DNA of 64,000 nt from NCBI GenBank assembly GCA_036570425.1, contig DATCYF010000014.1, positions 1-64,000 on the forward strand, in the 5' to 3' direction. Shown here in pieces: positions 17,378-26,173 of this stretch. Made by a program: the position numbers and the translations under genes. Origin of the DNA: Rhizorhapis sp036570425. Lineage in GTDB: Bacteria; Pseudomonadota; Alphaproteobacteria; Sphingomonadales; Sphingomonadaceae. Position 1 is the first letter of the stretch. Each line of letters opens with the position of its first letter. Below the pieces are notes generated by a model. It had not been told where the DNA came from. It worked only from the letters and a program-made list of their open reading frames with translations, and searched no databases.

Positions 17378-17812
17378 ATGGAAACTCAGACGCTCTATCG
17401 TGGCCGCCTGATCGATCATGTTCAGCTCGTTGTTAGGGACATTGCCACTTCGCGCCGCTTTTACGACGCCGTGATGGCGGCGCTCGGCGTACCGCTCGGC
17501 GGCAGCGCGGACGAACATTTTTGGTATGACGAACTCTTTGTCTCGTTACCCGACGGTCCGGAAGCACAGGGCAAGCTTACGGGGCGTCACCATCTCGCCT
17601 TTCAAGCGCAGGACCGTGCGATGGTCGAGGCCTTCTACAAAGCCGCGCTAGAGCATGGCGGCACCGACAATGGAGCGCCGGGTGAGCGGCCCTATCATCC
17701 CGGTTATTACGCCGCCTTCGTGCTCGATGCCGACGGCAACAATATCGAGGCAGTCTTCCACGGAGAAGCCGATCGATCGGCGGCAAGCGTCATGATCCGC
17801 TTCGAGAGCTAG
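17378..17812 (+). CDS. VOC (glyoxalase/dioxygenase superfamily) protein
   Basis: This 144-residue protein has the two-lobe vicinal-oxygen-chelate fold: IDHVQLVVRDIATSRRFYDAVM opens the first module and HHLAFQAQDRAMVEAFYKAAL the second, ending with the FVLDADGNNIEAVFH strand that supplies a metal-ligand glutamate. His14, His73-74 and the late glutamate are candidate ligands. A GGAAAGGAGG ribosome-binding site precedes the ATG. The reaction is unknown; the family includes glyoxalases, ring-cleavage dioxygenases and resistance proteins. Confidence 0.85.
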   Translation: METQTLYRGRLIDHVQLVVRDIATSRRFYDAVMAALGVPLGGSADEHFWYDELFVSLPDGPEAQGKLTGRHHLAFQAQDRAMVEAFYKAALEHGGTDNGAPGERPYHPGYYAAFVLDADGNNIEAVFHGEADRSAASVMIRFES

Positions 17813-17889
17813 GCTTCCCTTGTGCGGGTCTCCGATCCGATAGTGCAGGAGGGGCTGTCGTCCCCCGATTCGCTGGTCATGGCACCCCG

Positions 17890-18055
17890 GGCCGGGTCTT
17901 CCGCACCCTCGACAAGCTCCGTTCAACGTCGTCGATGCGCTGCTCTATCACCGGAACACCGTCTGCGCCGGAGAGCATCGCGCTTGGGAGACCCCGGACC
18001 TCAATGCGCTCCGCACGAAGGCGGCGGATCATTGCCGCCGAGGGCTGGATCTAGA
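17890..18055 (+). pseudogene. unidentified coding relic
   Basis: Between the VOC gene and the cupin gene, a plus-strand frame from about 17921 reads NVVDALLYHRNTVCAGEHRAW and continues with plausible protein-like composition; the preceding bases continue it in a different frame (RVFRTLDKL). This suggests a frameshifted remnant of a gene. I do not recognise the family, and the call rests on composition only. Confidence 0.25.
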
Positions 18056-19037
18056 CTCCTGCCCGCGCCCGCTCGACCGCCATCTGCGGGCCGCCCACGA
18101 CCGGCTCTAGGGTCGCGACGAACTCATCGGTCTTGCTCAACCAGGCTGGCACCGTCTCACCTGCGCCGAACGCGAAATCGGCGCTGGCGCGACGATCGGC
18201 AACGACGAGCACCAGTTCGACGCCGTTCTCGCCCGCAATGATCGCGCCCATCGGCGTATCCTCGCGCTGAATACGGAGTTCGCCAGCGCCATAGGGCTTG
18301 CCGTCGATTGTCGCTGATCCCTTCACCACCAGGGTCACGATCTCGGTCGACCAGCGCGCCGGGGGCACGATCCGCTCGCCGGCAGCGCCGTGAATGACGT
18401 GGACGGCCGGCCCGGCGTGCTCGTCGCCAAGAACGCCGCTCAGTGCTCCGGCATTACCACGTTCGAGCTTCGCGATCGTGCCGCGGACAAAGCCATTCTC
18501 GCCCTGCCCGACGCTGGTGTTGATTGCGGCAATACCCCGGTCTCCTGCCGGATGCGGATAGCCTTCGTCCGGCTTGGGTGCACCGTAGACGTCGTCATAT
18601 TCGAAGATAGTCTCGACATCCTTTTTCAGTGCGATTGCAGCCTGGTTGCCACGGCGATCACCCATGATGAGCATCGTCGTCCCCGCCCCGCCCGGGCCGG
18701 GATGTTCCTGGTAGACGATCCCCGAGGCCTGGAACGCGAAGTCGCCCGCCTGGAGCCGGCGGCCCGCCAGGTTCCAGCTATCAGTCAGGATCACCCGGAA
18801 CTGGTCGCTGCCATGGTGATGGAGCGGGTCGATGCTGTGCCGCCAGTCGAGCGTCTCGCCCTCGACCGGCCGGATCAGGCCGAGCTGGAAACACGGCCCC
18901 ACTACCGCATCGCCGACGTTGAAGATGAACGCGCGAATCGATCCCGATGGCGTCAGCTTCGGCCACTCCTCCGGACGATTGTAGGAAATGTCGAGATGGT
19001 CGCCCTCCATGGACAGACCGGCGTGACCTTGGAACAT
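18051..19037 (-). CDS. two-domain cupin-like protein
   Basis: This 328-residue protein has a cupin-like motif in its first half (residues about 72-112: DPLHHHGSDQFRV followed by AGDFAFQASGIVYQEHPG) with a histidine cluster suited to binding a metal. The second half (about 225-300) repeats a beta-rich pattern but lacks the histidines. It lies downstream of a racemase-like gene and an SDR relic on the same strand, 37 bases after the racemase stop, so the group is probably co-transcribed. The function is unknown; metal-dependent oxygenases and isomerases are common in this fold. Confidence 0.7.
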   Translation of the reverse strand: MFQGHAGLSMEGDHLDISYNRPEEWPKLTPSGSIRAFIFNVGDAVVGPCFQLGLIRPVEGETLDWRHSIDPLHHHGSDQFRVILTDSWNLAGRRLQAGDFAFQASGIVYQEHPGPGGAGTTMLIMGDRRGNQAAIALKKDVETIFEYDDVYGAPKPDEGYPHPAGDRGIAAINTSVGQGENGFVRGTIAKLERGNAGALSGVLGDEHAGPAVHVIHGAAGERIVPPARWSTEIVTLVVKGSATIDGKPYGAGELRIQREDTPMGAIIAGENGVELVLVVADRRASADFAFGAGETVPAWLSKTDEFVATLEPVVGGPQMAVERARAGV

Positions 19038-19073
19038 ATCGTCTCTTCCCGAAGAATCTGCAGTAGGTAGTGT

Positions 19074-19919
19074 TCAGTCCGCGCTGACGAGTTCCGCCGT
19101 GAGAATGCTGCAGTTGTCGCCGCAATCCTCCACTGCCGAAACGGTGCCGGCAAGCGCCCCGACCATCGCACCCAGTTGCCCCGCGAACATCGACGGCGGT
19201 GATAGCGGCGGATGCAGCCCCAGGGCGAGCAACATTTCGGCGAACTTGTAGCCGGTGCGCAGCGGATCGATCACCAATGTGCCAGCGAGCCGATCGGCCA
19301 GCGCATCGCGCGCGGCACTCATGCAGGTGCAGCCGAGCACGATAACCTCGGCACCTTCGGCCAGAGCTGTCCGGCACGCTTCCTCCACGCGGTCGAGCAG
19401 GCCGGCCCCGCGCAGGGTGCCCAGGCTGTGGATCTCGCCGGTTTCGAGCATGGCTGGCAATTCAGCATCCTGGGTCACGAAGTAAAGCCCGCTGCAGTGC
19501 CCGGCGAATCCATAGTCGACCAGCTGGCGCTCATAGGCAGGCCGCAGAATCTCGGGCCACACCGTCACGATGGCGAAGCGTCGGCCGAGACCCGCCGCCA
19601 CCTGCATCGACGATTGCCCGGCTCCGACGACCGGGATCGACACCACGGAGCGAAGCTGGCGCATGCCGTAATCGGCAACAGGGCCGATCATGATCGCGTC
19701 GAAGCCTTCTGCCTGCGCCCGCAAGCCCGCCTCGACATAGGCTAGCTCGGTGACCATGCGGTCGAGGTCGTTCAGCATTGTCTGCGGGCGCGCGAGCGCG
19801 ACATATCCGATCTCGAAGCCTGGTGAGACCGCGTCTGCCGGTATCTCGTAGCTATGGCGACTGGCCGCTTGCCGGTCATCCGCATGGCCGATGATATTTG
19901 CGATCCGAAGTATCTTCAT
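19074..19919 (-). CDS. Asp/Glu/hydantoin racemase family protein
   Basis: This 281-residue protein resembles hydantoin and aspartate/glutamate racemases. The second active-site cysteine region is present (VIVLGCTCMSAA), whereas the usual first cysteine region (ACFGDPG-like) reads IGPVADYG, with no cysteine. The ATG at 19919 is preferred because it follows an AAGGA ribosome-binding site and overlaps the stop codon of the preceding SDR relic as ATGA. The altered first site suggests an isomerase, lyase or decarboxylase role, as in arylmalonate decarboxylase relatives, rather than two-base racemisation. The substrate is unknown. Confidence 0.78.
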   Translation of the reverse strand: MKILRIANIIGHADDRQAASRHSYEIPADAVSPGFEIGYVALARPQTMLNDLDRMVTELAYVEAGLRAQAEGFDAIMIGPVADYGMRQLRSVVSIPVVGAGQSSMQVAAGLGRRFAIVTVWPEILRPAYERQLVDYGFAGHCSGLYFVTQDAELPAMLETGEIHSLGTLRGAGLLDRVEEACRTALAEGAEVIVLGCTCMSAARDALADRLAGTLVIDPLRTGYKFAEMLLALGLHPPLSPPSMFAGQLGAMVGALAGTVSAVEDCGDNCSILTAELVSAD

Positions 19920-20149
19920 CTCTGTCGTCCTTGATATTGCGCCGTACAACCGCCATCGATCGGAAGATTATGGGCGCGCAGCGGCGTGACGCCGGGCGCG
20001 ATGCAGTTCACGCGAATGCCGCGATCGGCATTGATGTCCGCCAGGATCACCCGCGCACCGTTCTCCCCGAACGCCTGCGCGGTAGCGGCGCCGATGCCGT
20101 CCACCGCTGCTGTCACGAGCGCAACTTTCCCATCGAACCTGCCAGCCAT
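19916..20149 (-). pseudogene. internally deleted short-chain dehydrogenase, still in frame
   Basis: This 77-codon frame begins as a normal SDR (KVALVTAAVDGIGAATAQAF, residues about 8-27, up to ILADINAD) and then jumps directly to the C-terminal SDR segment RGIRVNCIAPG and a closing IDGG. The central 100 to 150 residues, including the catalytic Ser-Tyr-Lys, are missing, but the frame is intact. It retains an ATGA overlap with the racemase-like gene, so it may survive because its translation leads ribosomes to that gene. It cannot be a working dehydrogenase. Confidence 0.75.
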
Positions 20150-20392
20150 GTCCTCTCCAATTAATCTTATAAGTTGCTGGTAGAGTGCTGGCCCTCAGTA
20201 AACAATGCATCCGCAGCTATGTTTCGGCTCGACGTATCAGTGTTGTTGGGGGTAATGCGGCGGAATTGACCGTCCGCTGGCCACAGAACACAATGCCAGG
20301 GGACTGCAGGGGCCGTGAAACAGACTCGGGAGAGACCGCAATATGGCACGCAATCGGCTGACAGCCATCCGTGGCGGGAGCTGCCTGACCTC

Positions 20393-21265
20393 ATGAACCT
20401 GCAGCATCTTCGTTATCTGGTGGGCTTTTCGGAACACCGCACGCTCACCGATGCCGCCGATAGCCTGGGCATCTCCCAACCCGCGATCTCGCGGGCGCTG
20501 CACGAACTCGAGCAGGAGCTCGGATGCATACTCTTCCAGCGCACGGGGCGGCGGCTGGAGTTCACGCCAGCGGGCCACGACGTCCTGAAGGCCGCGCGAC
20601 GCGCCCTCGCCGCGATCGCCGACATCCGTCATGTCTCGGATGCACATGCGGTGACACCAATTCTGCGCATTGCGACACTTGGGGCGATCGCCGCAGGCAT
20701 GTCGCCGGTGCTGGAACGCTTCATCCGCAAGGAGCCGGAAACGCAAGTCCAGGTCCATCACTTCGCGCATGAAGAAGGCATGCTCGACATGCTGCGCCGG
20801 CGAGATGTCGATATCGCCTACAGCAGCGTCGCGAAGACGCCGTGGGGCCTCACCTTCACCGCGACGCGCCCTCTCGGCATCGTGCTCGCCTCACCCATCG
20901 GCACCAATCTGCCGGCGACTGTCACCTTCAAATCGCTCGACAAGCTGCCGATGATCTGCCCGTCCCCCACCGAGGAGCGGCGCCGACTGCTCGACGAGCC
21001 CTGCGAACGCGCCGGCGCAATCCTGAACTGCGTGATCGAAAGCGGCGATCCGACGACTTTCCTCAGCGGCATTCGCGCCGGTATCGGATCCTCGTGCATG
21101 TGGGACGTCAACGCCGAACAGGCGACTGGCATCGAGGTTCGGCAGTTCGATCCCCCGCGCGAAATCGCCGTCGGATTCATCCATCATGCGAAGCCCTCGT
21201 CGATGGTGCGCACGCTCCTCGATATCTCACGCCGGCTCGAGCGCGAAAGGTTGCGTCCTGCTTGA
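20393..21265 (+). CDS. LysR-family transcriptional regulator
   Basis: This regulator (290 residues from the ATG at 20393) has an N-terminal winged helix-turn-helix (HLRYLVGFSEHRTLTDAADS then LGISQPAISRALHELEQELG) and a periplasmic-binding-like effector domain from about residue 95. The open frame extends 26 codons upstream, but family similarity begins at MNLQHLRYL. It is divergent from the SDR relic-racemase-cupin group and immediately upstream of a TonB-dependent receptor operon, so it may control either side in response to a pathway metabolite. Confidence 0.88.
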   Translation: MNLQHLRYLVGFSEHRTLTDAADSLGISQPAISRALHELEQELGCILFQRTGRRLEFTPAGHDVLKAARRALAAIADIRHVSDAHAVTPILRIATLGAIAAGMSPVLERFIRKEPETQVQVHHFAHEEGMLDMLRRRDVDIAYSSVAKTPWGLTFTATRPLGIVLASPIGTNLPATVTFKSLDKLPMICPSPTEERRRLLDEPCERAGAILNCVIESGDPTTFLSGIRAGIGSSCMWDVNAEQATGIEVRQFDPPREIAVGFIHHAKPSSMVRTLLDISRRLERERLRPA

Positions 21266-21279
21266 CCATGATGGCCATT

Positions 21280-21325
21280 GCATACGGCGGCGTTATCTTT
21301 CGAAGACAATCATAAGGCCGTATGC
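21280..21325. promoter_or_regulatory. inverted repeat upstream of the TonB receptor-kinase operon
   Basis: GCATACGGC (21280-21288) and its exact complement GCCGTATGC (21317-21325) are separated by 28 bases. The arms lie about 125-170 bases upstream of the receptor start, just after the LysR gene. The long spacer argues against a terminator and fits two operator half-sites for a dimeric regulator such as the adjacent LysR protein; this is inference. Confidence 0.35.
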
Positions 21326-21448
21326 GGTTGTCCCTCGACGTTCCGTCATCCATCCGCCGCAGTAAGGAAACCGGCACAGACCGGGCTTGAGAGAGGATGC
21401 CGACGCCATCGGCCTCCAATCGATCAAGTATCGCGTTCGGAGGAAATT

Positions 21449-23812
21449 ATGCGAGCATCGTTCTATGGTTTGGTAAATTGCGTCGCGTCGGCGGCAGTTC
21501 TGGGTTCATCCGGCGTCGCCGCCGCACAGGGCGCGCCGACGGGCTCCGTCGGCGGCAACATCCCGTCAGTCCCGCCTGCGACGGAAACGCCGACCGATTC
21601 CGGCATGGGCGATATCGTCGTCACTGCCCGCCGCGTCAGCGAGAATGCGCAGACGGTGCCCGTCACAGTGTCAGCGTTCAACGCCGATGCGCTGCGTGCC
21701 AGTTCGATCAGCCAGCCGCAGGACCTGCAGACTTCGGTCGCCGGTATCTTCCTTGGCGGATCGGGCGCGCCGACGAACGCGAACTACGCGATCCGCGGCG
21801 TGACCAAGCCGGTCGCTGGCCAAGGCGCGCCGGGCGTCGTCAGCTATTTCGCGGACGTTCCCCTCCCCGCCTATGTCAGCTCCACGCCGCAATACGATCT
21901 CGCCTCGATTCAGGTTCTGAAAGGTCCGCAGGGCACTTTGTTCGGCCGGAACACGGTCGGTGGCGCCCTGCTCATCGATCCGGTCGCGCCGGGCTATCGG
22001 TTCGATGGCTACCTGCAGGCGAGCTACGGCAACTTTGACACGAAATCACTGGAGGGCGCGCTCAACGTGCCCATCGTCGACGGCAAGGTCGCGCTGCGCG
22101 TCGCCGGCCGGATCAACCGCGGCGACGGACAGGTCAAGAATCTCGGCAGCGGCCGCGATTTCCAGAACCAGCACGACAACAGCTTCCGCGCCTCGCTGCT
22201 GATCGAGCCAACCCACTGGCTGAAGAATCTCACCATCTTCGACTATTTCGATCTGCCGCTCAGCAAGAACGGCGGCGCCGCGCAGGTGGTCGTCGCGACG
22301 GGTATCCCCGCCTTCCAGCCATTTGTGGACGCTCAGAAGGCACTCGGACCCCACCGCATCGATGGTGGCGACATCGACAATTACAACAGTTCGCGAGCGC
22401 TGGGCGTGACCAACCGCACCGATCTCGATTTCGGCGCCGTGACCGTCACCAACATCTTCGGCTTTCGCCAGATCAAGAGCGAAAATCTCAGCAACTTCGA
22501 CGGTGTGCCGGGCCATGTCCTCGACACCTATCAGCTGATCCGCAACAAGCAGTACACCGACGAGCTGCAGATCAAGGGCGATCTGTTCGACGGCAAACTC
22601 GAATGGCTGGCAGGCGCGTTCTATCTGAACACGCCCGATGGGACGATCGGCTACGACAGCGATCTCTCCACACTCGGCGTCCCCAATACCCCGCTCGGCT
22701 ACAGCTTCTACAGCGAGAAAAGCAAGGCGCTGTTCGCGAACCTGACCTACGAGGTGATCCCCGGCGTCCGCATCAATGGCGGCTATCGCTACACTTGGGA
22801 CAGCTATGAATCGTGCAGCGGCACCAGCGACGAGCTCGATCCCCGCGCCGGGCGCGGGCCAGGCGATTGCCCGAGCGGTCTCGCCGCAGGCAGCCAGGTC
22901 GAGGGCAAGTCGAAGGCCCCGACCTGGACGATCGGCGTCGACTGGAAGGCCTCCGACGAACTCTTCCTCTATGCGACGTCCCGGCGCGGGTACAAGACGG
23001 GCGGCATCAATGCGCCGGCGTACGGGCCGGGCCTGCGGCCGTACCAGACCTTCGCTCCGGAAAAGACTACCGACATCGAACTCGGCGCCAAGACCGACTT
23101 CCGCTTCGGCGACACCCGCCTGCGCTTCAACGCCTCGGTGTTCCGCGCCAAGACCAAGGGCATCCAGGTCATCGCCACCAGCGTCTCCACCTCCAGCTAT
23201 CAGGCCGCGAACCTCGCCTGCACCGCGACGAACCCGGCGCCGTTCATTGACGGCGACTGCAACCTGCTCAACGATCCGCTGCAGACCGTCATCACCATCA
23301 ACGGCGGCGACGTCGTCAACCGCGGTATCGAGCTCGAGGCGACGATTGCGCCAACCCACCGCCTGATCTTCAGCGGCAATGCCACCTTCCTCGATTCGAA
23401 GACGAAGAAGCAGACGATCCCCGATGTCCTGTCCGCCTTCTTTCCGGTGGGCGACATCCCGCTGCTCTTCACCCCGAAGACGTCCTATTCGGGCAATGTC
23501 AGCTACACCGTTCCTTTGGGTGACGACATCGGCGAGATCGCGTTCAACGCGCAATACTACCACTCTGGATCGATCAATTTCTCGAATCTGATCACCGATC
23601 CGTACGACGTCGTGAACGCCAAGCTCGACTGGAACAAGGTCGCCGACCTTAGCCTTGACGTCAGCTTCTTCGTGAAGAACCTGTTCAAGGAAAAATATAT
23701 CATCGGCCCAGGCGTGACCCCTGCTAACGCTATTCCGGTCTCGACGGCATTGTTCGCACCGCCGCGGACCTACGGCATCCAGGTCCGCTATCGCTTCGGA
23801 GCATCGCGATGA
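21449..23812 (+). CDS. TonB-dependent receptor of the accessory island (first)
   Basis: This outer-membrane receptor (787 residues) has a signal peptide (about 1-26), a TonB-box-like segment DIVVTARRVSENAQTVPV, a plug with VLKGPQGTLFGRNTVGGALL and a barrel ending in VRYRF plus a short tail. This signature is that of the large sphingomonad group that imports organic compounds rather than siderophores. The ATG at 21449 follows a CGGAGGAAA ribosome-binding site. Its stop overlaps the CapA-like gene as ATGA, and an APH-like kinase follows, so transport and processing enzymes are co-expressed. The substrate is unknown. Confidence 0.92.
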   Translation: MRASFYGLVNCVASAAVLGSSGVAAAQGAPTGSVGGNIPSVPPATETPTDSGMGDIVVTARRVSENAQTVPVTVSAFNADALRASSISQPQDLQTSVAGIFLGGSGAPTNANYAIRGVTKPVAGQGAPGVVSYFADVPLPAYVSSTPQYDLASIQVLKGPQGTLFGRNTVGGALLIDPVAPGYRFDGYLQASYGNFDTKSLEGALNVPIVDGKVALRVAGRINRGDGQVKNLGSGRDFQNQHDNSFRASLLIEPTHWLKNLTIFDYFDLPLSKNGGAAQVVVATGIPAFQPFVDAQKALGPHRIDGGDIDNYNSSRALGVTNRTDLDFGAVTVTNIFGFRQIKSENLSNFDGVPGHVLDTYQLIRNKQYTDELQIKGDLFDGKLEWLAGAFYLNTPDGTIGYDSDLSTLGVPNTPLGYSFYSEKSKALFANLTYEVIPGVRINGGYRYTWDSYESCSGTSDELDPRAGRGPGDCPSGLAAGSQVEGKSKAPTWTIGVDWKASDELFLYATSRRGYKTGGINAPAYGPGLRPYQTFAPEKTTDIELGAKTDFRFGDTRLRFNASVFRAKTKGIQVIATSVSTSSYQAANLACTATNPAPFIDGDCNLLNDPLQTVITINGGDVVNRGIELEATIAPTHRLIFSGNATFLDSKTKKQTIPDVLSAFFPVGDIPLLFTPKTSYSGNVSYTVPLGDDIGEIAFNAQYYHSGSINFSNLITDPYDVVNAKLDWNKVADLSLDVSFFVKNLFKEKYIIGPGVTPANAIPVSTALFAPPRTYGIQVRYRFGASR

Positions 23813-24912
23813 GCGCGCGTCCCGATCTCCAGCTCTTCGCCGTCGGCGATCTGCAGCTGATGACGCGCGAGCCGCCAGCTGATCTCTTCGAGCAGGTCAC
23901 GCCGACCTTGTCGGCGGCCGACATCACTTTTGGCAATTGCGAATGGCCCTATGCTGAAGAGTCGGGCGACACCCATCCGATCGAAGCCCACATCAACGAC
24001 GATTTCGACGGTGGCGATCTGTTTGCGCCGGGTGCGCCCGAAAGCATCCGGATGATGGGCGCAGCCGGCTTCGACGTCATGTCGGTCGCCAACAATCACA
24101 CCATGCACGGCGGCTACCGCGCCTTCCTGCGGACGATGGAGCTCCTCCGCGAATCCGGCATCGCGCCTGTCGGCGGCGGCGACAACATCCTCGCCGCGCG
24201 CGAGCCGGCGATCATCGAACGCCATGGCTACAAAATCGGGTTCCTTGCCTGCACCACGGGCTTCTTGCCCGGTGCCCATGCTGGCCGCCGGACCCCGGGC
24301 ATCGTGCCACTGCGTCGGCATACCTATGCCGAGAATGCATCCTGGCAGAACTGGGGCATCGAACCCGACGTCCGCACTCTCGTCAACCGCGACGATCTCG
24401 GTGCCCTGATCGAAAGCGTGACGGCGCTTAAGAAGCGGACCGACATCGTCGTCATGAGCTGCCACTGGGGCATACTTGAGCACCCTTCGGCAATCGCGGA
24501 ATACCAACGCGAGGCCGCCCGCGCCCTGATCGACGCCGGCGTTGACCTGATCCTCAGCCAAGGCCCGCTGCCGATCAAGGGCTTCGAGGTCTACAAGGGC
24601 AAAGCGATCCTCTACTGCATGGGCAAGTTCGCGATGATCTCGCCCTGGTCGCGCGACGAAACGCCATCGGGCATTTCCGCGCCGCTGCTCGACGAGACGA
24701 GCCGCGGCCTCGGTGCATCGATCACGATCTCGGAAAACGGGATCACCGGTGTCCGGATTGTGCCGGTCTATCTCGGCAGCAGCGGGCGGCCAAAAATGCT
24801 TGAACCGGGCGCGCCCCATCACGCCGAAATCCTCCGCATCGTCGCCGAACGCACCCAGGCGGCGGGCCTGACAGGCTCAATGAGCGCCGACGGCGAGATC
24901 GACCTCTCGTGA
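23809..24912 (+). CDS. CapA/PgsA-family metallophosphatase-fold protein with altered active site
   Basis: This 367-residue protein aligns with the CapA (PGA_cap) calcineurin-like fold: GD at residue 13-14, GNCE (Asn43, Glu45), ANNH (Asn96, His97) and CHWG (His219). The usual GHHPH segment near the end of the fold reads SQGPLP (about 250-255), so two to three conserved histidines are lost. It has no signal peptide, unlike cell-surface CapA proteins. It is coupled to the receptor gene by ATGA overlap and followed nine bases later by a kinase. It may be a modified cytoplasmic phosphatase or a binding protein. Confidence 0.78.
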   Translation: MSARPDLQLFAVGDLQLMTREPPADLFEQVTPTLSAADITFGNCEWPYAEESGDTHPIEAHINDDFDGGDLFAPGAPESIRMMGAAGFDVMSVANNHTMHGGYRAFLRTMELLRESGIAPVGGGDNILAAREPAIIERHGYKIGFLACTTGFLPGAHAGRRTPGIVPLRRHTYAENASWQNWGIEPDVRTLVNRDDLGALIESVTALKKRTDIVVMSCHWGILEHPSAIAEYQREAARALIDAGVDLILSQGPLPIKGFEVYKGKAILYCMGKFAMISPWSRDETPSGISAPLLDETSRGLGASITISENGITGVRIVPVYLGSSGRPKMLEPGAPHHAEILRIVAERTQAAGLTGSMSADGEIDLS

Positions 24913-24921
24913 CGCGGACTC

Positions 24922-25998
24922 ATGACTGAGCCGGTCGCGCACCAGGACGCGGCTGCGCTGATGCAGCGGCTCGGCGGCTGGCTGTCGGGTCGCATGGCCG
25001 GTGCCCCGTCGGTCGAGATCCGCGACGTCGTCGAGCCGTCGCAGGGCTTCTCCAGCCGGACAATTCTGTTCACCGCCGCGATCCGCGCCGAAGGCGGCTG
25101 GCGCGAACGGCCGCTCGTCGCGCGTCTGCAGCGCGACGTTGCGGTGCCGATGCTGGCGGATGTCTTTCACCAGTATCGGGTCATGCGCGCGGTCGCGGCA
25201 CATTCCAACGTCAAGGTGCCGAACATCGACTTTGCCGAGGAGACCGGCGCGGTGCTGGGGACGCCGTTCTTCCTGATGGACTGCATCGATGGCCGAGTAC
25301 CGCCCGACTTTCCGAGCTACCATGCCCAAGGCTGGTTCGCGGAGAACCTTGATGCAGCGGGGCGGGAGCGGATGTGGTGGAACGGCATCGAGGAAATGGA
25401 GCGGCTTCACCGCATCGACTGGCGCGCCTTCCCGTTCCTCGCCCCCGGACTGGCGGAAGCACCCACTGCCGTCTTCTACCTCGAAAAGTTCGTCGCGAAC
25501 TGGTTCGACTGGGCGGCACAGGGGCGGTCGTTTCCGGTCATCGAGGAGTCGCTCCGGTTCCTGATCGCCAATCCACCGCCGACGCAGCGCTCCGGGATCG
25601 TCTGGAACGACGCGCGGCTCGGCAATACGATGTTCCAGTGCGACACGGCGGAGGTCGCGTCGCTGCTCGATTTCGAGGTCGCCTCGCTCGGCCCGCCGGA
25701 GATCGACCTCGCCCATTGGATGTATCTCGACGACGTCTTCAGCACCAATTTCGGGATCGCACGCATCGCCGGAATCCCCGACGAGAACGCCGCAATCCGG
25801 GGTTTCGAGCGCATCTATGGTTGGCCCATGCCCTATTTCAGCTATTACCTCGCGGTGGCGGCGCTGAAGATCCTTATCCTGTCAGTGCGTGACTACAGCA
25901 ACGGCAAGACGATGGACACCCCCGAGGCCCTCCCCGATTTCCTCGTTGATCGGCTTCGCCACTATGTCGCCCGCTATGCCGATTACCTTGCGGGATGA
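24922..25998 (+). CDS. APH-like phosphotransferase, subfamily B (first copy)
   Basis: This 358-residue protein has the aminoglycoside/choline kinase fold. The catalytic loop reads VWNDARLGN (Asp230, Asn235) with tryptophan at 228 in place of the usual histidine of the HxDxxxxN motif, and the metal-binding DFE is at 250-252. It closely resembles the protein encoded at 31769-32866, which has the same His-to-Trp change. Family members phosphorylate hydroxyl groups of antibiotics, choline, sugars or lipids. Its place directly behind a TonB receptor and a CapA-like gene suggests that it modifies the imported compound. Confidence 0.82.
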   Translation: MTEPVAHQDAAALMQRLGGWLSGRMAGAPSVEIRDVVEPSQGFSSRTILFTAAIRAEGGWRERPLVARLQRDVAVPMLADVFHQYRVMRAVAAHSNVKVPNIDFAEETGAVLGTPFFLMDCIDGRVPPDFPSYHAQGWFAENLDAAGRERMWWNGIEEMERLHRIDWRAFPFLAPGLAEAPTAVFYLEKFVANWFDWAAQGRSFPVIEESLRFLIANPPPTQRSGIVWNDARLGNTMFQCDTAEVASLLDFEVASLGPPEIDLAHWMYLDDVFSTNFGIARIAGIPDENAAIRGFERIYGWPMPYFSYYLAVAALKILILSVRDYSNGKTMDTPEALPDFLVDRLRHYVARYADYLAG

Positions 25999-26173
25999 AT
26001 GAGAGTGACGATGAACGAACCACGGGACAATGCCATCCGAGGGCAAGAAGATCGGATTCATCGCGACCGCAGTTCATCAGGACTGGGCTCGGTAGATCGG
26101 TGTGAAGTCGATAACGCCAAGGAGTCCCACGATCGCGGTCTCGTCATACGAGGATCGCATGGCAGAACGACCG
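25999..26173. other. short convergent intergenic region
   Basis: About 175 bases lie between two convergent kinase genes. A plus-strand frame of 21 codons starting at 26032 and a minus-strand stretch near 26080-26160 look faintly protein-like, but neither is long enough to support. No hairpin terminator was seen. Confidence 0.25.

Noticed and set aside
17085..17411. 108-codon plus-strand open frame before the VOC gene
   Set aside because: It overlaps the Abi_2 relic on the opposite strand, which explains the open reading, and it runs past the VOC start.
20315..20392. Upstream extension of the LysR regulator
   Set aside because: The 26 extra codons show no family similarity, and the HTH begins at the internal ATG.
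22046..23563. 505-codon minus-strand open frame opposite the first island receptor
   Set aside because: The plus-strand receptor has complete family signatures; the antisense frame has no recognisable domain and a shadow-like composition.
23788..24822. 344-codon minus-strand open frame opposite the CapA-like gene
   Set aside because: Antisense to a well-supported gene coupled to its neighbours.
26032..26097. 21-codon frame starting MPSEGKKIGFIATA after the kinase gene
   Set aside because: Too short to support, and no ribosome-binding site; possibly a gene-start relic, but unprovable by reading.
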